DNA of 64,000 nt, taken from Marinifilum flexuosum. GTDB lineage: Bacteria > Bacteroidota > Bacteroidia > Bacteroidales > Marinifilaceae. The notes under the pieces were generated by a model. That model did no database searches, was not told where the DNA came from, and saw nothing but the letters and a program-made list of their open reading frames with translations. The stretch lies in assembly GCF_003610555.1 (NCBI RefSeq), contig NZ_RAPQ01000008.1:798490-862489 (forward strand), read 5' to 3'. Every line of letters begins with the position of its first letter. Positions within the stretch are counted from its first letter, which is position 1. Both the position numbers and the translations under genes were made by a program. Below are positions 29,379-37,266 of the stretch, in pieces.

Positions 29379-29933
29379 CTAACATTCAAGCTTTAACAGA
29401 GATTCAATTTTCTTTACTGCATGATGATAGGAAGCTTTTAATGCTCCAACCGAAGTTTCAAGAATTTCCGACATATCTTCATACTTCATTTCATCAAAAT
29501 ATTTCATATTAAAAACCAGGCGTTGTTTTTCGGGCAGTTGTAATATTGCCTTTTGCAACTCAACTTGTGCCTGATCTCCATCAAAATATTCATCTGCTTC
29601 CAAATTTGCAATCAGCATATCTTCCACATCTTTATTGGCAAAGGCAATGCTTCTTCGTTGTTTGTCTTTCAGAAATGTTAACGATTCGTTGGTTGCAATT
29701 CGATACATCCAGGTATAAAGTTTTGCATCGTACCTAAAGTTAAGCAAGCCTTTCCAAATTTTCACGAAAGTGTTCTGCAAAACGTCATCAGCATCATCGT
29801 GCGACAATACAATTTTCCTGATTTGCCAGTACAATCTTTCCTGATATTTTTTTACCAAAAGGGAAAATGCTTCACTTTGAGTTTTCTTATCCTGAAAAAG
29901 TTGTAATATTTCTTCGTCAGTTATTTGAGTCAT
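29379..29933 (-). CDS. RNA polymerase sigma factor, ECF type
   Basis: 184 residues with sigma region 2 (SLLVKKYQERLYWQIRKIV, DADDVLQNTFVKIWKGL, YTWMYRIATNES) and region 4 (LPEKQRLVFNMKYFDEMKYEDMSEIL-type, GALKASYHHAVKKI). No region 3, as usual for ECF factors. First gene of the operon sigma / membrane protein / Spy-like protein, which suggests control of an envelope stress regulon including its own operon. Confidence 0.93.
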   Translation of the reverse strand: MTQITDEEILQLFQDKKTQSEAFSLLVKKYQERLYWQIRKIVLSHDDADDVLQNTFVKIWKGLLNFRYDAKLYTWMYRIATNESLTFLKDKQRRSIAFANKDVEDMLIANLEADEYFDGDQAQVELQKAILQLPEKQRLVFNMKYFDEMKYEDMSEILETSVGALKASYHHAVKKIESLLKLEC

Positions 29934-30246
29934 CTATTGTTATAATTAAAGCTTTAACCTGAGAATGCGTGATAAAAGTAGCCATTTGCAACTGTATCAC
30001 GAAAGGTAAGACTCAATTCTTTTAAAAAGGTTTAATTGAAGAGTAAAAATAAATAATTACCCAAACTAATTTATTTTTCTCCTGCCTTAAACTTTTTCAC
30101 TGTAACTGCTGCTATGCCTGTAAAGTTTGCCTTGGATAAAGAAAAATAGAATTAAAAAATTTAGTTCGTTTCATTAACGATTTTTACACTGGGGCAAAAA
30201 AAATCCGGAATCAATTTGATCCCGGATTCATATCTTGAATTGTGAA
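29934..30246. other. 313-bp region between the sigma operon and tkt
   Basis: No gene. Just upstream of the sigma gene, GTGATA (29970 region) and TATCAC (end near 30000) form a spaced inverted repeat that could be an operator. The tkt terminator lies at 30196-30229. The remainder is AT-rich with nothing recognised. Confidence 0.5.
30196..30229 (-). terminator. Terminator after tkt
   Basis: On the minus strand GAATCCGG...TCAA pairs with TTGA...CCGGATT and is followed by a run of T. It lies about 20 nt past the tkt stop. Confidence 0.85.
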
Positions 30247-32310
30247 TTATTTTTGAAGAAGAGCTTCAACTTCTTTCACAACATTTTCAGCAGTATAACC
30301 AAATTTCTCATCAAGAACTCCGGCAGGAGCTGAGTAACCAAAATGATCTAAACCAACAGCTTTACCGTTAGCGCCAACCAAACCTTGAAGTGTAACAGGC
30401 AAACCAGCAGTTAAACCAAGAACTGGAATTCCAGCAGGAATTACTTCGTTTTGATATTCTGCAGATTGTTGTCTGAACAAACCTTCAGAAGGAACAGAAA
30501 CGATTTGTACTTTCAATCCTTTGTCAGCTTTCAAAATTTCAGCACCAGCAACTAAAGTAGAAACTTCAGAACCACTAGCCAATAGAATAACATCAGGAGT
30601 AGATTCTGGTTTTTCAATAATGTAAGCACCTTTTTCTGCAGCCAAAGCTTCCTCGTATCTGTTACCGCTTGCAGCAGGAAGATCTTTAATGTTCTGACGA
30701 GATAAGATCAAAGCAGTTGGAGTTTTTGTGTTCTCCATAGCCATTTTCCAAGCAATGGTAGCTTCATCAACATCAGCAGGACGAAGAGCTAATAAACTCA
30801 TTTCCCCTGAGTGATTTTTCAATTGCTCCAACAAACGAATTTGAGCTTCTTGCTCAATTGGCTGGTGAGTAGGTCCATCTTCACCTACACGGAAAGCATC
30901 GTGAGTCCAGATGTACTTCACAGGAACTTCCATAAGAGCAGATAAACGAACCGCAGGCTTCATATAATCAGAGAATACGAAGAATGTACCACATGCAGCG
31001 GTAACACCACCGTGAAGAGCAATACCGTTACAAATTGCAGCCATTGTTAATTCAGCAACACCAGCTTGCAAGAATGCACCAGAGAAATCACCTTTAACAA
31101 TTGCTTTTGTCTCTTTTAAGAATCCATCTGTTTTATCTGAGTTACTCAAATCGGCAGATGAAACGATCATGTTGTCAACATTCTTTGCCAATTCGGCCAA
31201 TACAGCAGAAGAAGCAGCACGAGTTGCAGCACCTGATTTCTGTACAATTGCAGCATAATCGATTTCTGGAGCATCACCGCTAAAGAATTTTTCCAATTTA
31301 GCAGCTAGTTCAGGATTTGCTTTTGCCCATTCAGCTTGTTCAGCTTTTTTAGCAGCAGCATATTCTTGTTTCTTTTTAAGAACTTCTTTGTAGTATTCTT
31401 CAACTTCAGGGAAAATCTGGAATGGATTTTCAGGATTACCACCTAAGTTTTCGATGGTTTTATCAAGAGAAGCACCAGCAGCACCTAATGGCTGTCCGTG
31501 AGTTGATACCATATTTTCAAAGCTAGCACCTTCAGCGTCAACAGCACCTTTACCCATTAAGGTTTCACCAATAATAAGAGTAGGACGTTCTGTTTCGTTG
31601 TTAGCAGCAAGCAAAGCTACGCGAATTTCAGAAGCGTTGTTACCATCAATAGTAATTACGTTCCATCCCCAAGCCTCGTATTTTTTAGCTGTATTTTCGG
31701 TTGTAACTTCTTCAACTTTGGTTGAAAGCTGAATGTTGTTAGAATCGTAGAACATGATCAGGTTACTTAAACCTAGAGTTCCTGCAATTCTACCAGCACC
31801 TTGTGCAATTTCTTCCTGAATACCACCATCAGAAATGAAAGCATAAGTTTTGTGAGACATCCAATCGCCGAAACGAGCCGCTAAGAAACGCTCAGCAATT
31901 GCTGCACCAACAGCCATTGTGTGACCTTGTCCTAATGGACCAGAAGTATTTTCAACACCTCTTTCGAAATCTACCTCAGGGTGACCCGGAGTTGGAGAAC
32001 CCCATTGTCTGAAGTTTTTCAGATCATCCATGCTATAATTTCCTACTAATGCAAGAATAGAATATAACATTGGAGACATATGACCCGGATCAAGGAAAAA
32101 TCTATCACGATTAATCCATAGTTTATCAGTTGGGTCGAAGTTTAAAAATTCGGAGTAAAGTACGTTTACAAAATCAGCACCGCCCATGGCACCACCAGGG
32201 TGACCAGATTTTGCTTTTTCTACCATAGCAGCTGCAAGAATACGGATATTATCCGATGCCTTATCAGTTACCGTAAGATCCATTTGGTTGTTCATTTCTT
32301 TTAGATCCAT
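30247..32310 (-). CDS. tkt: Transketolase
   Basis: 687 residues. The N-terminal thiamine-diphosphate domain shows KSGHPGGAMG and the binding motif SDGGIQEEIAQGAGR with YDSNNIQLS; the middle pyrimidine-binding domain has WTHDAFRVGEDGPTHQP; a C-terminal domain follows (ILLASGSEVS). It transfers two-carbon units in the non-oxidative pentose phosphate pathway, feeding ribose 5-phosphate to Prs, also in this window. Monocistronic with a -7 element and a terminator. Confidence 0.96.
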   Translation of the reverse strand: MDLKEMNNQMDLTVTDKASDNIRILAAAMVEKAKSGHPGGAMGGADFVNVLYSEFLNFDPTDKLWINRDRFFLDPGHMSPMLYSILALVGNYSMDDLKNFRQWGSPTPGHPEVDFERGVENTSGPLGQGHTMAVGAAIAERFLAARFGDWMSHKTYAFISDGGIQEEIAQGAGRIAGTLGLSNLIMFYDSNNIQLSTKVEEVTTENTAKKYEAWGWNVITIDGNNASEIRVALLAANNETERPTLIIGETLMGKGAVDAEGASFENMVSTHGQPLGAAGASLDKTIENLGGNPENPFQIFPEVEEYYKEVLKKKQEYAAAKKAEQAEWAKANPELAAKLEKFFSGDAPEIDYAAIVQKSGAATRAASSAVLAELAKNVDNMIVSSADLSNSDKTDGFLKETKAIVKGDFSGAFLQAGVAELTMAAICNGIALHGGVTAACGTFFVFSDYMKPAVRLSALMEVPVKYIWTHDAFRVGEDGPTHQPIEQEAQIRLLEQLKNHSGEMSLLALRPADVDEATIAWKMAMENTKTPTALILSRQNIKDLPAASGNRYEEALAAEKGAYIIEKPESTPDVILLASGSEVSTLVAGAEILKADKGLKVQIVSVPSEGLFRQQSAEYQNEVIPAGIPVLGLTAGLPVTLQGLVGANGKAVGLDHFGYSAPAGVLDEKFGYTAENVVKEVEALLQK

Positions 32311-32367
32311 TTGAAATTAAATGAGATTTTAATGATAAAAACTTGGTAAGGTTTTATTTAATGGATG

Positions 32368-32375
32368 CAAAGATA
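32368..32375 (-). promoter_or_regulatory. -7 element upstream of tkt
   Basis: Minus strand TATCTTTG, a perfect TAnnTTTG match, 58 nt before the tkt start. No TTG at the ideal distance. Confidence 0.4.
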
Positions 32376-32468
32376 TACAAAAATGTTATCCTGCATGAGC
32401 GAATCTCATCTAAATAATAGATACTTAGAGAAAAGTAATATATTTTATAAAACTGTAAATCAATATGT

Positions 32469-33845
32469 TTAGAATCTTACTGATCTTGACTTTCCTGAAA
32501 ATATCTCAAAGCTTGTTTTTCTGGAGTTTTGAGATAGTGAAGCGTTTTTGTTTCTGTAGATTACATGATAAACACCAGGTTGCAAGGTTAAAGTTTCTCT
32601 TAGCTTTTTATCATCAATGTCATAAATCCACTCCAGTTTACCTTTGCGTTGTACAAAAAGACTACATGGTCCGCTTGATGGTTTAAAAATGGTTGCCAAA
32701 CCAGGCTGAGGAATTTTAATACTGGTTGTAGTACTTTGGGCAATCGTTACATTCGGAATTGCAATCCTTGGAAGCGTAAGAACTTCCAAATTATATTTTC
32801 CGGTAATGTATTTAATGCTTTGATTTACCTTTTGCGTGTTTATAATCTGAGTATCGATTTTAACAAGAGTTTGTAAATCCTTATACATGTTAGTTCGGTT
32901 CGATTCAATTTTTAAAAATCCTTGTGGTGTATCAAATCCAATTTTAGTATGTTTTCCAGGCTGAATGGTTACACTATCTCTGTGTAATTCAGGAATGGTG
33001 TGAATGGTAATGTTGTAGGTTAAAAGAGGATCAATATATAAGGTGTCCGGATTTCCTTTTGCATTAATAGTGTGCATAAATTGATAGCGAACCTTTCCTG
33101 AAACTTTGTTGTAGAAAGTCATCGCAACATTAGTTTCTGTTGGAGAACCATTGGCATCTATTAAATTCACCTGAGCAGAAGTTTTATTTAAAACTTGAGA
33201 CATTACATATTCTAATGTACCTCCAAATTTTTCTTCTTGTTCAACTTGTAAAAAGTTTCCAATGCATTCAAAACTACTTTTGAAATTTACATCTAGTCCA
33301 ATTCCAATAATAAATGGTTTTAAAATGATTCCTGCTTTTTGCAATTTGTCGGATACTTCACAAGGGTCTCCATCACAAGCTTCTACACCATCTGTAATTA
33401 AAATTACCACATTGCGAATTCCATTTTCGGTAATCGGAAAGTCATTGGCTGACAATTCCAATGAATGTGCTATCGGAGTGGTTCCTTTGGGGATAAGGTA
33501 TCGTAAAGTTTGCCTTATTTTTCCAGCATTATTAGGTGAGAATGGAACTTCAAGTTTTGTGTCGTTACAATCCTGTGGTGGTACCGGACTTTGATGACCA
33601 TATACCCTTAATGCCATTTCGACATTATTTTCACATTCCAGGCTGTCTACCATTCTGATTAAAAACTTTCGGGCTATATCTATTTTTTTTGATTTTTCCC
33701 AATAACCGTTCATACTTTGAGAGGCATCGAAAATGAATAGAATTCTTGTTTTTTCTTCAGCTTTGGAAGCTTTGTTTTGCGCAAATGATGTTTGGGCAAA
33801 AATTACAGCTAACAGGGCGATGATTAAGTGGCTATATAGTTTCAA
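32469..33845 (-). CDS. Exported von Willebrand factor A-domain protein
   Basis: 458 residues with a signal peptide (LIIALLAVIFAQTSFAQ). The VWA domain (~30-215) has a complete metal-ion site: DASQS (DxSxS), the GTTPIAHSL threonine and ITDGVEAC. The remaining ~240 residues look like beta-sandwich modules (LIDANGSPTETNVAMTFYNK, LQPGVYHVIYR). VWA domains bind proteins or matrix through the metal. It lies 61 nt after the transglutaminase-like gene and may share its transcript. Ligand unknown. Confidence 0.8.
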   Translation of the reverse strand: MKLYSHLIIALLAVIFAQTSFAQNKASKAEEKTRILFIFDASQSMNGYWEKSKKIDIARKFLIRMVDSLECENNVEMALRVYGHQSPVPPQDCNDTKLEVPFSPNNAGKIRQTLRYLIPKGTTPIAHSLELSANDFPITENGIRNVVILITDGVEACDGDPCEVSDKLQKAGIILKPFIIGIGLDVNFKSSFECIGNFLQVEQEEKFGGTLEYVMSQVLNKTSAQVNLIDANGSPTETNVAMTFYNKVSGKVRYQFMHTINAKGNPDTLYIDPLLTYNITIHTIPELHRDSVTIQPGKHTKIGFDTPQGFLKIESNRTNMYKDLQTLVKIDTQIINTQKVNQSIKYITGKYNLEVLTLPRIAIPNVTIAQSTTTSIKIPQPGLATIFKPSSGPCSLFVQRKGKLEWIYDIDDKKLRETLTLQPGVYHVIYRNKNASLSQNSRKTSFEIFSGKSRSVRF

Positions 33846-33906
33846 AACAAAATATTAATAATTTATCTGACAAAAATAAGAAACCATTTATTATTAAATA
33901 ACTTAA

Positions 33907-34950
33907 TCAATCCAAAAAGATAAAATTCTCACTTTCCTGCTCTATAATCCGCTCAATAACTCTCAAATTATCCATACTCTGCAATCTCATAATTTTGGAA
34001 GAAATATCGGTTGAAGTACTAAATAAATCAATGGCTTTTGTAAGTTTTTTCCGGGCTTTGATAAAGTGATAATACTGTAAGGCATCAACATCACCTTCGT
34101 AGTTCAGAATAATTCTTGCATATCGGTAATACTCCATGGCCAAGTTGAATTTGTTAGCTGGATTGACACGAAAAATCTCATCTGCAGTTTTTAACCTCTG
34201 TTTGGCTTTTGTTAATTTATTATACTCTAATATACTGTCGGTAAAATGGTAGTTTTCAGTAGTTTCATCCAAGTGTTTGATAATGGTTTCTTCTCCAGCA
34301 TTAAATACTTCCAGAGGAACAGGACTTTTCAAAAATTGCCACATCGGTATCAATGGCAAATGTGTATTAATAAATTCTTCTGGGAGAGCCATGAAAAATT
34401 CATTGGCCTTACTTTTTACTCCTGTATGCTCTAAAATCGCATTGGCCCAACTTAAATCGAAACAAAACCAAACGCCGTCAACTTTGGCCACATTCCATGC
34501 ATGTGTGGCACGATCCTGTAATGCTCCATTTTTAGTAATATATCCGCTAATCGAATAGCATTCAATTCCCGACTGATTGCAGAAATATTGAAATAAACGC
34601 GAAAATCCTTCGCATACAGCTATTCTTCGTTTTAGAACACAAACTGGAGAGGAACAATTGTTTGAACCAATATAGAACAATACAGTAGGATCATATAATA
34701 GCTCAATTTGATTTTTGTATTTGATATTTTTAATAATCCAAAAATAGAATGCTCTTACTGCTTCAGTTTGATTAGTGCATGGTTCGACTAAATAGTTGTG
34801 AAGATTTATAATGTTATTGGTAACACTATCAGGCGTTTTTCTAACATGCCTGTCGATATGACCAAATTTAATATTTTGAGACTCCTGAGCATTTATAGTT
34901 GCAAGAGGAATAAAGGACAGAAGTAATATGACTATTAATTTTCGATTCAT
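33907..34950 (-). CDS. Exported transglutaminase-like (papain-fold) protein
   Basis: 347 residues with a signal peptide (LIVILLLSFIPLATINAQ). The core has the catalytic triad: Cys in RIAVCEGFSRLFQYFC, His in RATHAWNVAKVDG and Asp in WFCFDLSWANA. Such proteins are usually proteases or peptide hydrolases of the cytokinesis (CYK3-like) or transglutaminase-core families. The C-terminal ~110 residues are helical and charged. Upstream of and co-directional with the VWA gene. Confidence 0.82.
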   Translation of the reverse strand: MNRKLIVILLLSFIPLATINAQESQNIKFGHIDRHVRKTPDSVTNNIINLHNYLVEPCTNQTEAVRAFYFWIIKNIKYKNQIELLYDPTVLFYIGSNNCSSPVCVLKRRIAVCEGFSRLFQYFCNQSGIECYSISGYITKNGALQDRATHAWNVAKVDGVWFCFDLSWANAILEHTGVKSKANEFFMALPEEFINTHLPLIPMWQFLKSPVPLEVFNAGEETIIKHLDETTENYHFTDSILEYNKLTKAKQRLKTADEIFRVNPANKFNLAMEYYRYARIILNYEGDVDALQYYHFIKARKKLTKAIDLFSTSTDISSKIMRLQSMDNLRVIERIIEQESENFIFLD

Positions 34951-35047
34951 AGTTGTGATATAAAACTAGCAAAAAATAAGTTAAATAGTTCATATGGTGA
35001 GATTCTTTTTAATAGATTAACATTTTTTTAGGAGATAAAAAGGAAAA

Positions 35048-35078
35048 TTGGCACATCGAAAATTTAAATGTACTTTTG
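35048..35078 (+). promoter_or_regulatory. Promoter of ychF
   Basis: TTG at 35048-35050, a 20-nt spacer, then TACTTTTG at 35071-35078: a full Bacteroidota consensus. The start codon is 54 nt further. Confidence 0.65.
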
Positions 35079-35131
35079 CACAGATTTTTAAAAATAGAAT
35101 TAAAAGCAAATCAAAATAATATAGAATTGCC

Positions 35132-36232
35132 ATGGCATTACAGTGCGGAATTGTAGGATTACCAAACGTGGGTAAATCGACTTTGTTTAATTGTTTGTCG
35201 AATGCGAAAGCACAATCGGCTAACTTTCCTTTTTGTACCATTGAACCAAATGTGGGTGTGATTACCATTCCTGATGAACGATTAATTAGATTGTCAGAGT
35301 TGGTAAAGCCAGAAAGAGTTCAACCTTCTGTAATGGAGATTGTGGATATTGCTGGTTTGGTAAAAGGAGCTAGTAAAGGGGAAGGACTAGGAAATAAATT
35401 CTTATCGAATATTCGTGAGACCAATGCAATTATTCATGTATTGCGTTGTTTCGAAAATGATAATATCGTTCATGTTGATGGTTCTGTTGATCCAATTCGT
35501 GATAAAGAAACGATTGATATTGAATTGCAATTAAAGGATTTGGAAACTGTTGAGGCAAGACTGCAAAAAGCAGCCAAGTTGGCAAAGGTTGGAAAAAATC
35601 CGGAAGCAAAAAGATTGTGTGAAGTTTTAGAGCGTTACCAAGAAGCATTGATGCAGGGAAAATCAGCTCGTGTGATTGAGTTGAGCGAGGCAGAGGAAAA
35701 GGTAACAACGGATCTTCACTTGCTAACAACTAAGCCTATTCTTTATGTTTGTAATGTTGACGAATCATCAGTAAAAGAAGGAAACAAGCATGTTGATGCT
35801 GTAAGAGAAGCTGTAAAAGATGAAAATGCTGAAGTGCTGGTTGTTGGTGCAGGTATTGAATCTGATATTGCAGAATTGGAAACATACGAAGAGAAACAAA
35901 TGTTTTTGGAAGACTTAGGTTTGGAAGAGCCAGGAGTGAATAAGTTGATTAAAGCTGCTTTCAGACTTCTGGATTTGGAAACTTATTTTACTGCGGGAGT
36001 AAAAGAGGTGAGATCATGGACTTACCCAAAAGGTGCAAAAGCTCCGCAGGCAGCAGGTGTTATTCATACCGATTTTGAAAAAGGATTTATTCGTGCAGAG
36101 GTAATTAAATATGAAGATTACTCAGAACTTGGATCTGAAAATGCTTGTAAAGAAGCTGGAAAAATGAATGTAGAAGGTAAAGAATACGTTGTTCAGGATG
36201 GTGATATCATGCACTTCCGTTTTAATGTATAA
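35132..36232 (+). CDS. ychF: Redox-regulated ATPase YchF
   Basis: 366 residues, Obg-like family. P-loop GLPNVGKST (about 8-16), G3 DIAGLVKGASKGEGLGN, and an altered G4 reading NVDE where GTPases have NKxD; this is why YchF/OLA1 prefers ATP. The C-terminal TGS domain ends in HFRFNV. It binds ribosomes and affects stress responses. Monocistronic with a good promoter and terminator. Confidence 0.96.
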   Translation: MALQCGIVGLPNVGKSTLFNCLSNAKAQSANFPFCTIEPNVGVITIPDERLIRLSELVKPERVQPSVMEIVDIAGLVKGASKGEGLGNKFLSNIRETNAIIHVLRCFENDNIVHVDGSVDPIRDKETIDIELQLKDLETVEARLQKAAKLAKVGKNPEAKRLCEVLERYQEALMQGKSARVIELSEAEEKVTTDLHLLTTKPILYVCNVDESSVKEGNKHVDAVREAVKDENAEVLVVGAGIESDIAELETYEEKQMFLEDLGLEEPGVNKLIKAAFRLLDLETYFTAGVKEVRSWTYPKGAKAPQAAGVIHTDFEKGFIRAEVIKYEDYSELGSENACKEAGKMNVEGKEYVVQDGDIMHFRFNV

Positions 36233-36253
36233 TTTGCATCAAACAATATACAA

Positions 36254-36286
36254 GATGGCCATTCAGTTTTGAGTGGCCATTTTTTA
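36254..36286 (+). terminator. Terminator after ychF
   Basis: ATGGCCATTCA and TTGAGTGGCCAT form a stem with one mismatch, followed by TTTTTT. It begins 22 nt after the ychF stop. Confidence 0.85.
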
Positions 36287-36326
36287 TGCATGCTGACCAA
36301 GTATTAATAATTTCAAACAATAACAC

Positions 36327-36334
36327 TACCTTTG
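36327..36334 (+). promoter_or_regulatory. -7 element upstream of the fluC-DUF190 pair
   Basis: TACCTTTG, a perfect TAnnTTTG match 58 nt before the fluC ATG. No clear TTG upstream. No fluoride riboswitch is recognisable in the short leader. Confidence 0.4.
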
Positions 36335-36391
36335 CCCTATCTATGAATCCACATTATTCATTACCAATTGTTCATTATTAATTATTTTGAG

Positions 36392-36769
36392 ATGTTACGT
36401 ACACTATTGCTAATTGGCATGGGAGGTTTTTTGGGAAGTGTTTCCCGTTTTTTAATTGGTCAGGGATTGCACCGAATTTTTGATACCGTTTTTCCAATTG
36501 GAACCATGACAGTTAATATTGTAGGTAGTTTTATCATCGGAGTTGTTTACTCGCTTGCTGAGCGTGATAATTTAATTAGTCCTGAAATCAGGATGTTTCT
36601 TGCAGTAGGTTTTTGTGGTGGTTTTACCACATTCTCATCCTTCGCATTCGATAAATTGAACCTTTTAAAAGATAGCGGATTTTTGTATCTTTCTATGTAT
36701 GTGGGAGGAAGCGTGTTTCTTGGCCTGTTGGCAGTATATTTAGGTACCCAGATTCATAAATTGTTTTAG
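36392..36769 (+). CDS. crcB: Fluoride ion channel FluC/CrcB
   Basis: 125 residues from the ATG at 36392 (MLRTLLLIGMGGFLG); a TTG 24 nt upstream is rejected. Four membrane helices; family motifs GGFLGSVSRFLIGQ, GSFIIGVVYSLAE and GFCGGFTTFSSFAFD. The dual-topology dimer exports fluoride. It pairs with a DUF190 gene 57 nt downstream, a partnership frequent in bacteria. Confidence 0.94.
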   Translation: MLRTLLLIGMGGFLGSVSRFLIGQGLHRIFDTVFPIGTMTVNIVGSFIIGVVYSLAERDNLISPEIRMFLAVGFCGGFTTFSSFAFDKLNLLKDSGFLYLSMYVGGSVFLGLLAVYLGTQIHKLF

Positions 36770-36826
36770 TTCAGATTTTAGATTGAGAATATCAGTTCTA
36801 AGATCTGATAACTTACATCTGAAGCG

Positions 36827-37177
36827 ATGAAACTAAAAGGAAAGGCAAAATTACTTCGAGTATTTATTGGTGAAGCCGATAGGGTTTACCAGCGTCCTTT
36901 GTATGAAGCTATTGTTTATGGAGCCAAAAAGTACGGTATGGCAGGTATTACGGTTCATCGTGGAATCATGTCTTTCGGAGCCAGTTCAAGAATTCATACC
37001 TCTAAAATATTTGCGCTTGCCGATGATTTGCCAATAATTGTCGAGATTGTTGACTCCACCGAAAAAGTAGAGGGATTTCTTCATATCCTGGAATTGTTAA
37101 TCGAGAAATCAGGCGGTGGAGGAATGATTACCATGGAACAGGTTGATGTGATTCGATATCAACCACAATCAAAATAA
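36827..37177 (+). CDS. DUF190 protein
   Basis: 116 residues, one ferredoxin-like alpha-beta domain of the PII-like DUF190 family (LLRVFIGEADRVYQRPLYEA, AGITVHRGIMSFGASSRIHT). It is often encoded beside CrcB and is thought to act with it, perhaps as a nucleotide-binding sensor; this is an inference from gene context. No membrane segment. Confidence 0.88.
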   Translation: MKLKGKAKLLRVFIGEADRVYQRPLYEAIVYGAKKYGMAGITVHRGIMSFGASSRIHTSKIFALADDLPIIVEIVDSTEKVEGFLHILELLIEKSGGGGMITMEQVDVIRYQPQSK

Positions 37178-37222
37178 TATTGCAATACTGCACAACAGTT
37201 CCATAAATCAGTGTGAATCCAT

Positions 37223-37230
37223 TATATTTG
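37223..37230 (+). promoter_or_regulatory. -7 element upstream of the PafA-like gene
   Basis: TATATTTG, a perfect TAnnTTTG match, 36 nt before the ATG. A TTC at 37199-37201 lies 21 nt upstream in place of TTG. Confidence 0.45.
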
Positions 37231-37266
37231 TTGCGGACAATTTTTTAACGCCAACACTTATAAAGG

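Noticed and set aside
36335-36391. Fluoride riboswitch before crcB
   Set aside because: The leader is short and AT-rich, and I find no GGCGAUGG-type core or pseudoknot.
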